A stretch of 8,958 nucleotides of DNA, from the NCBI GenBank assembly GCA_021810175.1, contig JAJZJJ010000083.1, positions 1 to 8,958 on the forward strand, read 5' to 3'. This document shows positions 1 to 5,881 of the stretch, one piece after another. Source of the DNA: Acidobacteriota bacterium. Lineage in GTDB: Bacteria; Acidobacteriota; Terriglobia; Terriglobales; Acidobacteriaceae. Every line of letters starts with the position of its first letter. The stretch's first letter is position 1. The notes under the pieces are model-generated. The model made no database searches. It saw nothing but the letters and a program-made list of their open reading frames with translations, and was not told the origin of the DNA. The position numbers were made by a program, and so were the translations under genes.

Positions 1-773
1 TAGCCGATATACACCACCCGGCCCGTAAACGAAACCAGCTCCACCGCGGCTCGAAACGTCTCCGCCCGCCCCACCGCTTCGATCACCGCATCCGGCCCGT
101 CGCCGCTCGTCAGCTGCTGCAGAAACTCCGCCGCGTCCTGCCGCGTCGTATTGATCGTGTGGGCCGCCCCTGCTTCGCGCGCAACGGCGAGCTTGGCGTC
201 ATCCACGTCAATCGCCACTGTTCGAGCGCCCCGGAAAGCCGAAGCCGCAACCGCGCCCAGCCCCACGCCGCCGCATCCGAAGATTGCCACCGTGTCTTTG
301 TCCGTTGCCTGCGCCCGCGCCACCGCGTGCGCCCCAACCGTCAGCGGCTCCACCAGGCAAAGTTCCTCCAGCTTCAGATCCGCCGCGTACAGCTTCTCCA
401 CGGGCACCGAGATATATTCCGCCAGCGCGCCGTCGCGCTGCACACCCAGCGTCTGATTGTTCCTGCACGCATTGTTCCTGCCGTTCCGGCACGCCGGGCA
501 GGCCCCGCAGCTCGTGTAAGGCGAAAGCGTCACATCCGTCCCAACTCCGAGCCCAGGCTGCCCCGCATCGATCTCCACAATCGTCGCCGCAATCTCGTGC
601 CCGGGAATCCGCGGAAACGACACCAGAGGATTTCTCCCCCGATACGAGTTCAGGTCGCTCCCGCAAAACCCAATCCGGCGCACACGCAACAGCGCCTCAC
701 CCGGCTTCCGCACCGGCTCCGCAACTTCCTCCACCCGGACCTCTCCCGGTCCGTGCATCACCACAGCTTTCAC
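1..773 (-). CDS. Zinc-dependent medium-chain alcohol/polyol dehydrogenase (3' part beyond the window)
   Basis: This is a medium-chain dehydrogenase/reductase that probably oxidises a sugar alcohol, sugar acid or threonine-like secondary alcohol with NAD(H) in the cytoplasm. Translation gives 257 residues before the left edge; the family is about 340-350 long, so the last quarter is missing. Catalytic-zinc candidates are C37 (GFCGSD), H59-E60 (PGHE) and E142 (LVEPLTVG). Four cysteines in CGACPAC...C (89, 92, 95, 103) form the structural-zinc lobe. The nucleotide-binding motif GCGGVGLG lies at 166-173, and D189 after the second strand favours NAD over NADP. The stretch around LGVQRDGALAEY (109-120) recalls the RspB/YjjN/threonine-dehydrogenase-like branch, but the substrate cannot be read from sequence. 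The GTG start at 773 is chosen because it yields MKAVVMHGPG, has AGGGGAG 6 nt upstream, and overlaps the LacI stop as GTGA. The alternative ATG at 758 would remove the first beta strand. Confidence 0.9.
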   Translation of the reverse strand, partial: MKAVVMHGPGEVRVEEVAEPVRKPGEALLRVRRIGFCGSDLNSYRGRNPLVSFPRIPGHEIAATIVEIDAGQPGLGVGTDVTLSPYTSCGACPACRNGRNNACRNNQTLGVQRDGALAEYISVPVEKLYAADLKLEELCLVEPLTVGAHAVARAQATDKDTVAIFGCGGVGLGAVAASAFRGARTVAIDVDDAKLAVAREAGAAHTINTTRQDAAEFLQQLTSGDGPDAVIEAVGRAETFRAAVELVSFTGRVVYIG

Positions 774-1852
774 AGCGATCTCCCCTGCACAGTATGCTTC
801 TCTTTCCCGCGGCGCACGCTGGTCGGCGCCGCCGGCTCCGCTTTCCGCAGTGACGACGTCCGCGCCACCAGCGCCGGATCGAGAACAATCCTCACAGGCT
901 CCGGCCGCGCCTTTGAAGCAAAAATATTCAGCAGAATCGCCGCCGTCTTCTCCCCAACCATCTGACTTTTCTGGTCGATGCTGGACAGCGGCACACTCAA
1001 TGCATCATCGTAATGCAGATTTCCGCATCCGATGATGGCAATGTCCTCCGGAATCCGCAGACCGGCTTCCAGAATCACCTTCATTGCGCCGATCGCCAGC
1101 GGGTCGTTGAAGCAAAACACAGCGTCCGGCCGCAGCCGCTCCCGGAGCAGCCGCCGCATGGCCTCGGCCCCGTGGCTCTGGCTTTCTACCTCCACCGTCG
1201 AGCCAACCACCACCAGGTCCTCGGAATACGGCAGCCCGTTCGCGGCAAGCATTTGCCGGTACCCCTCGAAACGGCGCCTTCCCGTGCTGTTGTTTCGCCC
1301 CCGGATGTGCGCAATCCTCCGGCATCCCTGATCGATCAGGTGCTGTGTGGCCAGCCGCCCCGCCGCCTCGTCGTCCATGCCCACAAAGTTGGCCGTCACC
1401 CCCGGGCAATCCCGGTCGATCAGAATGTACGGCTGCTCCATGCGATCAATCTGATCCAGCGTCCTGGCGTCAAGTCCGCTGGAAGCAATCACCAGTGCGT
1501 CCAGCCGTCGCGCCAGCAGCGTTTCAATCTCCCGCGCTTCCAGTTCCGAATCCTCTTCCGAAGCGGAAATGATCAGCGAATAACCTTCCCCACGGACCGC
1601 CGCTGACAGCGCCTTCGCAATCTCCGCAAAAAACGGGTGCATCAGATCGGGTACCACCAGCCCAATCAGATAGCTCCGCCCCGTCACCAGGCTCCGCGCC
1701 AGAACGTTCGGCCGGTAATCCAGCTCCTTCACTCGCTGCAGCACCCGTTCCCGCGTCCTCTCCGCGATGTCCGGATGGTTGCGCAGCACCTTGGAAACCG
1801 TGACCACCGAGAGGCCCAGCTCCCGGGCAATGTCTTTCATGCGTACCGGCAT
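770..1852 (-). CDS. LacI-family transcriptional regulator
   Basis: A 360-residue DNA-binding repressor or activator of the LacI/GalR family, which normally binds a palindromic operator and releases it on binding a sugar or related ligand. The helix-turn-helix is at about residues 6-25 (KDIARELGLSVVTVSKVLRN). The hinge helix follows at 47-55 (RPNVLARSL), then a periplasmic-binding-protein-like effector domain from about residue 60 to 345, with typical strands such as LIGLVVPDL and IAIIGCGN. The C-terminus is a short basic tail. The stop overlaps the start of the zinc dehydrogenase by 4 nt, so the dehydrogenase and probably genes further left are its likely targets; the ligand is unknown. The start at 1852 (MPVRMKDIA) fits family N-termini. 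The frame stays open to 1963, but that extension is Gly/Arg/Ala-rich and unlike the family. Neither 1852 nor the next Met at 1840 has a well-placed Shine-Dalgarno; a GTG at 1861 with GGAGGGG about 12 nt upstream is a less likely option. Confidence 0.93.
   Translation of the reverse strand: MPVRMKDIARELGLSVVTVSKVLRNHPDIAERTRERVLQRVKELDYRPNVLARSLVTGRSYLIGLVVPDLMHPFFAEIAKALSAAVRGEGYSLIISASEEDSELEAREIETLLARRLDALVIASSGLDARTLDQIDRMEQPYILIDRDCPGVTANFVGMDDEAAGRLATQHLIDQGCRRIAHIRGRNNSTGRRRFEGYRQMLAANGLPYSEDLVVVGSTVEVESQSHGAEAMRRLLRERLRPDAVFCFNDPLAIGAMKVILEAGLRIPEDIAIIGCGNLHYDDALSVPLSSIDQKSQMVGEKTAAILLNIFASKARPEPVRIVLDPALVARTSSLRKAEPAAPTSVRRGKEKHTVQGRSL
780..786 (-). promoter_or_regulatory. Ribosome binding site of the dehydrogenase gene
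   Basis: Read on the minus strand the sequence is AGGGGAG, followed by a 6-nt spacer and GTG (773-771). It lies inside the last codons of the LacI gene. It decides the GTG start over the downstream ATG and shows that the dehydrogenase is translated from the same mRNA as the repressor. Confidence 0.65.
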
Positions 1853-1859
1853 AAATCGC

Positions 1860-1865
1860 ACTATA
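1860..1865 (-). promoter_or_regulatory. Candidate -10 element of the lacI-dehydrogenase operon
   Basis: The minus strand reads TATAGT (5 of 6 to TATAAT), followed by 7 nt and then the ATG at 1852. No convincing -35 box lies 17-18 nt upstream (GTGCAA or TGCAAG). If used, transcription would begin at or next to the A of the ATG, giving a leaderless mRNA; this would fit the absence of a Shine-Dalgarno close to the start. The assignment is inferred from one hexamer only. Confidence 0.3.
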
Positions 1866-1910
1866 CAGAGAATCCCCTCCCGCTTGCACCGCCCCGGAAG
1901 TCCCGTTCCC

Positions 1911-1938
1911 GCTCTCGCCGAGCCAGCCCCGGCGAAGC
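1911..1938 (-). other. Imperfect hairpin in the gap between the outer-membrane-like gene and lacI
   Basis: GCT-c-TCGCCG and CGGCGA-AGC form nine base pairs with one bulged C around a 9-nt loop. It sits about 45 nt past the stop of the upstream minus-strand gene. No T-run follows on the minus strand, so it is not a standard intrinsic terminator. It may stabilise or help end the upstream transcript. The rest of the 130-nt gap (1853-1982) shows no gene. Confidence 0.25.
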
Positions 1939-1982
1939 ACAGGGCCACTCTAGGCCCCGGCAATCCTCAGGATCGTCAGATT

Positions 1983-3677
1983 TCAGAAAGTGAAGGAGAG
2001 TCCGCCCTCGATGCACCGGGGCGACTGCGCGAAATACAGAGTGCTGCCGTCCCGCGAAAGGAACGGCCGGTATCCCTCGGCCAGCAGGTTCTGCACATTC
2101 ACCAGCGCTTCCACCCCGTTCGGAATCATCCGCCCGAACCGGATCGGCTGCCGCACCATGAAGCTCAGAAAGGCGTCCTGATTCGCCATGGCAAATGCCC
2201 CCACCGGAGTCAGCGTGTTCGGATCCTGCCACCGATACGACGCCTGCCACTGCGTCCCCGCGCGGACCACTTTCCCCTGCACTCCCGCAGCCACTACCGG
2301 TGTCTCATGGGCCGTCATGGTCTGCAGCGCCGTCGCCAGCGTCTGCGTGCCGGCTGCCGCATTGCTCATGCCCATCGCTTCGCCCACGGCCACATCGAAG
2401 GAGACCCAGGTATTTCCGTTCACCCGTCCCTCCACTTCGCTCATCACGCCGTTCCCCGTAAATCCAGCTCCGGCCGCGCGCAGAATCCCGCTCGTCGGAT
2501 CGTAAAGCAGATTCCCGCTCGACCAGTCCGCCGGCGCCACCCTCCCGCTGCCGTTCAGCATCGGATTCTCTACATGCTCGTGCCATGCCGCCACCCGAAC
2601 TCGCAGATTGCCGACAGTACGATCCAGAGCGATCTCCTGATGCAGACCCCGCTCCAGCACCGGCTGCCCATTCCGCTCCGCGAACTGCGGCTCCATCGTC
2701 GCCTGGCTGTCCAGATTGTCCACGCTCTCGATGCCCGGCGCCGTCGACAACTGATAGGACAAATCTGTCTGCCCGCTGCGCACCGTGACGGTGGCAAACG
2801 GCTGATTGGCCAGCAGAACCTCGCCCAGACGGATCGCCTCCGCCGCATCGCCGACCTGCGCCTCAATCCCCGGACCGAAACTCATCGTCTCGCCCGTCCG
2901 CATCTCCACCGCCTGCATGCCTTCCATGCCCCGGCTTCCGACGACATCCGGCAGACTCTCCACCGCGGCGATGCTCCGGATCGTGTGTCCGGGAGCCAGC
3001 CGCTGCTCGTAGCCCATCATCGCGTTCATCGCCGGACTCGACGCCTGCGTCAGGTCCGCCCGGAAAATCATCGCCCGGGCCTGATTCGGCAAACGCTCCA
3101 TCTCAAATTCGTTGTGGATCCCGCCCCTGCCGAATGCCCCGTCGCCGTCCGTCACCGTCACTCGCGCCTTCAGCTCCGGCGTCGACCCGTCCCCATCCGT
3201 CACAACCACCAGCGGCCCGTTCTCCAGCATGCGCAGCAGCGGACGATCCGCGGCCAGCCGCAGCGTCCACTCCCAGTCGTCCTTCGGCTCGCTGGGCTGG
3301 CGAGGCTTGGCCGGCAGCCACCGAAACGCCTCGTAAAGCGTATCCAGGGTCAGGTTCACCACCATCCTTGACCCATTCAGGATGTGCAGGTTTTCCCGCA
3401 GGGTTGGCAGGAAGAGCTCCGCCGAAGCCTTCACTTCGTAGACGCCCGGCGCTACAGCGGCAAAGCGGTAACGTCCTTCCTCATCGGTCCGCGCTCGCTC
3501 CAGCACTGACAGATTGGGCCGCAGCAGCTCCACCTCGGCGCCCGCCTGCGGCGTGCCGCGGCTGTCCCGCACCACACCCGTCACACTCGTGGACAGGGAA
3601 CTCGCCTGAGCTCCAGCCGCGCACAGCACGACCAGCGCTACAAGTACTGGACCGGAAATGGAGAGACGTCTGCTCAC
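1983..3677 (-). CDS. Secreted carboxypeptidase-regulatory-like domain protein with TonB-receptor-like C-terminus
   Basis: A 564-residue predicted outer-membrane protein of unknown substrate. It begins with a signal peptide (RR at 3-4, hydrophobic core about 9-23, likely cleavage after A23-Q24-A25). An immunoglobulin-like carboxypeptidase-regulatory fold follows at about 30-110 (VTGVVRDSRGTPQAGAEVEL, then DEEGRYRFAAVAPGVYEVKA). Residues from about 300 onward alternate in a way typical of beta-barrel strands, and the protein ends NVQNLLAEGYRP...GGLSFTF with a terminal Phe, the usual C-terminal signature of TonB-dependent receptors and other BAM substrates. No plug domain or TonB box is recognised. 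At 564 residues it is about half the length of acidobacterial CarboxypepD_reg/TonB receptors, which commonly run near 1000 or more. The start is GTG at 3677; GGAAG lies only 2 nt upstream (weak), but an in-frame TAA just upstream and the signal peptide leave no better choice. It lies 120 nt downstream of the GWxTD gene. Confidence 0.82.
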   Translation of the reverse strand: MSRRLSISGPVLVALVVLCAAGAQASSLSTSVTGVVRDSRGTPQAGAEVELLRPNLSVLERARTDEEGRYRFAAVAPGVYEVKASAELFLPTLRENLHILNGSRMVVNLTLDTLYEAFRWLPAKPRQPSEPKDDWEWTLRLAADRPLLRMLENGPLVVVTDGDGSTPELKARVTVTDGDGAFGRGGIHNEFEMERLPNQARAMIFRADLTQASSPAMNAMMGYEQRLAPGHTIRSIAAVESLPDVVGSRGMEGMQAVEMRTGETMSFGPGIEAQVGDAAEAIRLGEVLLANQPFATVTVRSGQTDLSYQLSTAPGIESVDNLDSQATMEPQFAERNGQPVLERGLHQEIALDRTVGNLRVRVAAWHEHVENPMLNGSGRVAPADWSSGNLLYDPTSGILRAAGAGFTGNGVMSEVEGRVNGNTWVSFDVAVGEAMGMSNAAAGTQTLATALQTMTAHETPVVAAGVQGKVVRAGTQWQASYRWQDPNTLTPVGAFAMANQDAFLSFMVRQPIRFGRMIPNGVEALVNVQNLLAEGYRPFLSRDGSTLYFAQSPRCIEGGLSFTF

Positions 3678-3758
3678 TTCTTCCGTGCGTTATCTTTGCT
3701 TCCTGGCGTTGCTCCCTGAAAGTCCTTCAGCCCCGCGTCTCTGTGGTCCGCTGAGGTT

Positions 3759-3785
3759 TGGCTCCCGGACTGCGCCCGGGAGCCA
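3759..3785 (-). terminator. Strong hairpin just after the GWxTD gene; atypical terminator or 3'-end stabiliser
   Basis: TGGCTCCCGG pairs perfectly with CCGGGAGCCA (10 bp, very GC-rich) around a 7-nt loop, 12 nt beyond the TAA of the GWxTD gene. On the minus strand the hairpin is followed by AAACCTCAG rather than a T-run, so efficient intrinsic termination is not assured. It may cause partial termination or protect the upstream mRNA end, lowering expression of the downstream secreted protein relative to the GWxTD protein. Confidence 0.45.
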
Positions 3786-3797
3786 TTAGCCCTGATT

Positions 3798-5549
3798 TTA
3801 CTGCTCCACCGTGAATGGTGCCGACTCCGCGATCTGCTGGTGCGTCACATCGTCGTTCACACTGATCTTCACAATGTACCGCCCCGGCTCAAGACTGTTG
3901 AGCGGAAGCGACTTCTCCAGCGTCACCTGATCCACATGCGCACCGTAAATGTCTGAATTCTCGGTGGTATTCAGCAGCGCCTTATGGGTCGCCGCATCCA
4001 GAATCTGATAATGGATCACCGCGTCGTTCTTGTTCGTCGTCTTGGCCAGACCAAGGTTATACACCTGCATCCAGAAGTTCAGCTTCTGATTGCGACGGAA
4101 CACCGATGGCTGCGCCGGATTCGCCGTTACCCGCGGCCACAGCAGCGTATCACCCAAAATGAACCTTCCGCCACCGATATCCTGCGACGGCACGTGCTCC
4201 ATCTTGCTCGCCAGAATCAATGACGATGCTGACAACCGGTAGTCGTCGTACTGCGGCACGTCGATCGCCCGCGCCCACAGTCCGATGTGGTCCGGATTGT
4301 TCTCATCCTTAATTGCAATATCGATCCGGTACCGCCCCGGCCGCAGCGGCAGCGCCTTCCAGTACAGCGATACATTGTTCAGCGTCTTCGGCAGCAGTTC
4401 CGCCGGCTCGTCCACTTCCACCGGATCTTCGAAGCTCTGCACCACTCGATCCGTGATCGTGGAGATTCGCCCGATGATGTCCACCTTGCCTTTGGCGACC
4501 CCATCCTTGGTATTGAAGGTGATATCGCGATTCTTGATCTGAATCGTGATCGGCACCAGAACCGTATCGTCCGTCACCTTCACAAAGTCCGTCCGCACCT
4601 GGAACGGGAATATCGGCCCCGTCAGAACCTTGTGGCTGGTGATGTACTTCGCCAGGCTCATGTCTTTGTACTGAATGACCGGCGGCTGCCACAACTTCGC
4701 GTAGGTCTCCATACGGTCGAATTCCGTCGCGTTATTCGTCGCCGAATCCGGCCCCGGCCCCAGCTTCTCCAGCCCGCCGTTGAACCGCTGGTTCCGCGTC
4801 GCCATCCCCATCTGCTCGTACAGGGTCTGGCCGGCGCCAGGCACTTCCAGCAGCGCATCCTTCTTCGAACGGTCGATCGTCATCTGGTAATCGCCACACA
4901 TACACGTATCCACAAATTCAATCGTGATGTTCGTGCCGATCCCCGGAATGTATCGGTAGTTCCAGTCCTCGAACGGGTAGGTGTCCGTCATCCCGCCGCC
5001 CTGCGAAATCGGCCGGTCATACGGACCGCCATCCGGGTGCGAATCAATCGATGTCGGCGGTCCGAATTTGATGTAGATCATCCCCCGGTCCGTCTTCCAC
5101 CCCGGCTCGCCATCGCTGAAGTGCTCGTTCGCATACGCGATCCGCCGATAGTACTCCTCTTTATACGTGTTCACCGGCGAATTCGGATTCGGATTCCGCC
5201 GCTGCCAGAACGCCTCGATGAACGCATCGCGCTCCTCGTCGTTGCTCAGGCTCAGGAATGCCTTCCTCTCCTGCGGCGTGATAATCCACTTCACATCCTG
5301 ATCCAGCCACTTCTTGTACGTGGCGCTCAACTCGCTCTTCAGCTCTTTCTGCTGCTTGAACCGTTCCTTCGCAGAGAGCTTCCGCTTGAGCGGATTCACC
5401 TGATTCTGGCTGTCGCTGGCCTGCGACGTCTCCTGACGCGGGCGGGAATCGCGGTGCCGCCGCGGCTGGGCGTGTAATCCAACACATCCTGCGCCGGCGA
5501 GCATTGCGATCAGGATCGGGAACTGCAAAGAAAGACGGTACCTGCACAT
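3798..5549 (-). CDS. GWxTD-domain secreted protein
   Basis: A 583-residue exported protein of the GWxTD family, which is common in Acidobacteriota and has no established biochemical role that I know of. The name-giving motif is at 150-154 (GWKTD), followed by RGMIYIKFGPP (155-165). The usual preceding region is present, with FWQRRNPNPN at 114-123 and YKEEYYRRIAYANEHF. YRYIPGIGTNITIEFVD lies about 40 residues further on. The C-terminal half contains two regions resembling beta-sandwich domains (LPLRPGRYRIDIAIKDE and SLEPGRYIVKISVNDDV, near the end). The N-terminus is a signal peptide. C22 within AGAGC could be a lipobox, but the -3 position is Gly, so cleavage after LHA (25-27) is equally plausible. 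A basic, Gln-rich linker spans about 29-75. The ATG at 5549 has AAGGAG 13 nt upstream and no in-frame start between. A good promoter lies 33-62 nt upstream, so this is probably the first gene of its transcript. Confidence 0.92.
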   Translation of the reverse strand: MCRYRLSLQFPILIAMLAGAGCVGLHAQPRRHRDSRPRQETSQASDSQNQVNPLKRKLSAKERFKQQKELKSELSATYKKWLDQDVKWIITPQERKAFLSLSNDEERDAFIEAFWQRRNPNPNSPVNTYKEEYYRRIAYANEHFSDGEPGWKTDRGMIYIKFGPPTSIDSHPDGGPYDRPISQGGGMTDTYPFEDWNYRYIPGIGTNITIEFVDTCMCGDYQMTIDRSKKDALLEVPGAGQTLYEQMGMATRNQRFNGGLEKLGPGPDSATNNATEFDRMETYAKLWQPPVIQYKDMSLAKYITSHKVLTGPIFPFQVRTDFVKVTDDTVLVPITIQIKNRDITFNTKDGVAKGKVDIIGRISTITDRVVQSFEDPVEVDEPAELLPKTLNNVSLYWKALPLRPGRYRIDIAIKDENNPDHIGLWARAIDVPQYDDYRLSASSLILASKMEHVPSQDIGGGRFILGDTLLWPRVTANPAQPSVFRRNQKLNFWMQVYNLGLAKTTNKNDAVIHYQILDAATHKALLNTTENSDIYGAHVDQVTLEKSLPLNSLEPGRYIVKISVNDDVTHQQIAESAPFTVEQ

Positions 5550-5562
5550 ACGCGAACTACTG

Positions 5563-5568
5563 CTCCTT
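5563..5568 (-). promoter_or_regulatory. Ribosome binding site of the GWxTD gene, long spacing
   Basis: The minus strand reads AAGGAG, 13 nt before the ATG at 5549. The spacing is longer than the usual 5-9 nt, but no in-frame ATG, GTG or TTG lies between, and the next internal Met (residue 16) would destroy the signal peptide. Confidence 0.5.
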
Positions 5569-5581
5569 CGGGGCGTGTCTC

Positions 5582-5611
5582 ATTCTACGAGCGCCAGGCC
5601 GCGGCTTTCAA
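5582..5611 (-). promoter_or_regulatory. Sigma70-type promoter for the GWxTD gene
   Basis: On the minus strand TTGAAA (5611-5606) and TAGAAT (5587-5582) are separated by 18 nt; each matches the consensus at 5 of 6 positions. Initiation would fall near 5575, giving a leader of about 26 nt that contains the AAGGAG site. This is the best promoter match noticed in the window; it has not been tested against background frequency. Confidence 0.5.
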
Positions 5612-5689
5612 GCTCAAACCGCACCTTTCCTGCGCCATTCGGGACCCTCCGGTGGCACCTTCGTTGTAAGACCACCCCAACCCTCAACC

Positions 5690-5698
5690 TGTTATCAT
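5690..5698 (+). promoter_or_regulatory. Candidate extended -10 promoter of the adaptor-ATPase operon
   Basis: TGTTATCAT matches the extended -10 pattern TGnTATAAT at all but one position (C at position 4 of the hexamer). No -35 box is seen at 17 nt, as can be the case for extended -10 promoters. Transcription would begin near 5705, leaving a leader of about 175 nt before the TTG start. Confidence 0.3.
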
Positions 5699-5867
5699 TT
5701 TGTGGAAATTCTCTTTGTGTTCACCGGCTGCTGCGGCAGGGTCAGTTCCCGGATTCGTCCCGGCTCCGCTCCCCCCAATTCAAAGGAGAGCGCTTTCGGC
5801 CTTTTCTCAGCCGAATCTGCCGAAAAAAAAGGGAACCACTTGCGCGGAAACTGCGTAACCATTCGCT

Positions 5868-5872
5868 AAGGA
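5868..5872 (+). promoter_or_regulatory. Ribosome binding site that supports the TTG start
   Basis: AAGGA followed by a 9-nt spacer precedes TTG at 5882. This, with the [13 protein letters not shown] membrane anchor that follows directly, selects the non-ATG start; the next ATG in frame (residue 65) would cut into the lipoyl-like domain. Confidence 0.6.
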
Positions 5873-5881
5873 ACCACTGCC

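Larger units (their letters stand above)
5550..5881. other. Divergent intergenic region
   Basis: This 332-nt stretch separates the minus-strand envelope genes from the plus-strand transporter genes. It contains the candidate promoter toward the GWxTD gene, a weaker extended -10 toward the adaptor gene, an A8 tract (5823-5830), and a patch at 5800-5830 that looks like a short dispersed repeat. A plus-strand open frame crosses it (5504-5869), but its composition and lack of recognisable domains argue against coding. No operator palindrome or riboswitch is recognised. Confidence 0.6.

Noticed and set aside
1853..1963. 37-residue N-terminal extension of the LacI protein
   Set aside because: The frame is open, but the added residues are Gly/Arg/Ala-rich and unlike LacI N-termini, which begin a few residues before the helix-turn-helix.
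1767..3371. 534-residue plus-strand open frame opposite the LacI start and the outer-membrane-like gene
   Set aside because: Arg/His/Pro-rich composition, spans two real genes and their gap, and has no domain.
4287..5477. 396-residue plus-strand open frame opposite the GWxTD gene
   Set aside because: Composition dominated by Arg, Leu, Val and His with no motif; the minus-strand frame carries the GWKTD motif and a signal peptide.
5504..5869. 121-residue plus-strand open frame in the divergent region, ending just before the adaptor
   Set aside because: Starts antisense within the GWxTD signal peptide, has no evident ribosome site or domain, and its last part translates a repeat-like patch.
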